In this document: positions 63,550 to 64,000 of the stretch, piece after piece | Layout: the number at the start of each line of letters is the position of its first letter | Numbering within the stretch: the stretch's first letter is position 1 | DNA from: Actinoplanes lobatus | GTDB lineage: Bacteria; Actinomycetota; Actinomycetes; Mycobacteriales; Micromonosporaceae | Assembly (NCBI RefSeq): GCF_014205215.1 | Contig: NZ_JACHNC010000001.1 | Location: 9,606,501-9,670,500, forward strand | Direction of reading: 5' to 3' | DNA: 64,000 nt | Made by a program: the position numbers and the translations under genes | The notes under the pieces: generated by a model | What the model saw: the letters and a program-made list of their open reading frames with translations, nothing else | Told to the model about the DNA's origin: nothing | Databases searched by the model: none

Positions 63550-64000
63550 ATGGCTGAATCCACCAAACACCGGGTGATGGAGATCCGCGCCGGGCTGTCC
63601 CATGCGCTCGGCGCCGCGCAGGTGGCGCTGGAGCGGGCGCAGGCGGCCCTGGAGGAGGCCGAGGCGCGGCACCGCAAGGTCGGCACGGCCGTGACGGCGC
63701 GCCGGCGGAAACTGGCCGCGACCCGGGACGAGCGGATCCGTGAGATCGAGGCCTGGCACGACACCGAGCTGGCGGCGCTGGCCGGCGCGGCGGCCGGCGC
63801 GGCCGACCGGGCGGCGCCGGGCGCGGCCGGCGAACCCTGGCACAGCTGGGAGGTGACCCCGCTGGACGCCGCCGCCGAGCTGCGGGTGGGCCGCCTCATG
63901 CTGCCCGAGGCGCCGGTGCCGTCACCGGTGCGCACCGAGCGCCCCGGGACCACCGGGCCGGGCGACGGCGACGCCTGGGCCGGTGGCGCGTGGGCCGGCG
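63550..64000 (+). CDS. N-terminal part of a large protein, possible FtsK/SpoIIIE-type (3' truncated)
   Basis: The visible 150 residues begin with a coiled coil (about 5-80), then a Gly/Ala-rich turn and the segment PWHSWEVTPLDAAAELRVGR. The last resembles the region just before the ATPase core of some FtsK/SpoIIIE-like proteins, but Walker motifs would lie outside the window, so this is inference. ATG at 63550 follows CGGCAGGTC. The gene runs off the window end. Confidence 0.55.
   Translation, partial: MAESTKHRVMEIRAGLSHALGAAQVALERAQAALEEAEARHRKVGTAVTARRRKLAATRDERIREIEAWHDTELAALAGAAAGAADRAAPGAAGEPWHSWEVTPLDAAAELRVGRLMLPEAPVPSPVRTERPGTTGPGDGDAWAGGAWAG

Overview
The window is high-GC DNA with dense, short-spaced genes and strong G/C third-position bias. 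It carries a complete Pup-proteasome locus, a mycothiol gene (mshC), an F420-dependent oxidoreductase, WYL regulators PafB/PafC, a DUF397/XRE-DUF5753 pair and many actinobacterial DUF families. This points to a filamentous actinomycete, most likely of the family Micromonosporaceae (Actinoplanes-like). The assignment rests on gene content; I ran no search. I see no rRNA, tRNA, CRISPR array, insertion sequence, prophage or replication origin.

Layout. 1-2485: end of a phospho-signalling operon (PP2C phosphatase, von Willebrand A protein, zinc-ribbon/FHA protein). 2524-9184: DUF3500 lipoprotein, inositol-monophosphatase-family enzyme, a TetR regulator coupled to a long-chain acyl-CoA synthetase, a lipoprotein, and an STAS / STAS-HATPase anti-sigma pair. 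9283-19180: helY helicase, HAD phosphatase, lipid kinase, a palindromic tandem repeat block, tatC-tatA, pafC-pafB and a DUF3866 gene. 19472-31182: the proteasome locus, nearly all on the minus strand: arc, an inserted acyltransferase, dop, pup, prcB, prcA, pafA, together with the flanking ferredoxin, trmI and M50 protease. 31261-33750: a PD-(D/E)XK nuclease and a response regulator, both carrying in-frame tandem-repeat expansions. 33752-41247: HAD phosphatase, zinc metallopeptidase, an ABC exporter (ATPase plus permease), CDP-alcohol phosphotransferase and a PAC2 protein. 41304-49134: accessory material (DUF397/XRE pair, GntR, alpha/beta hydrolase, a NarL-type two-component system, a degraded membrane gene beside a gutted response-regulator pseudogene, and two paralogous small secreted proteins). 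49144-58920: the mshC / SCO1664 / DUF3090 / histidine-phosphatase / LLM cluster, aldo-keto reductase, DUF5703, M20 peptidase, hemerythrin-like protein and a LysR regulator. 58966-64000: a ClpC-type unfoldase, a NYN/PIN-like protein, and the start of an operon of helical proteins that may lead into an FtsK/SpoIIIE-type ATPase.

How the parts work together. Dop deamidates the C-terminal Gln of Pup, PafA ligates Pup to substrate lysines, and ARC unfolds pupylated proteins into the PrcA/PrcB 20S core. PafB/PafC are DNA-damage regulators usually linked to this locus. At about fourteen genes a TANNNT-type -10 hexamer lies only 6-8 nt before the start codon, which suggests widespread leaderless transcription. 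Strong GC-rich hairpins mark most operon ends.

The points most worth following up are: a 137-bp palindromic repeat with an internally deleted copy; a 36-bp minisatellite inside a receiver domain; an 18-codon micro-ORF coupled by overlapping ATGA at both ends between pafB and pafC; the secreted IDQTQN-motif paralogues with duplicated terminators; and the helical-protein operon at the right edge.
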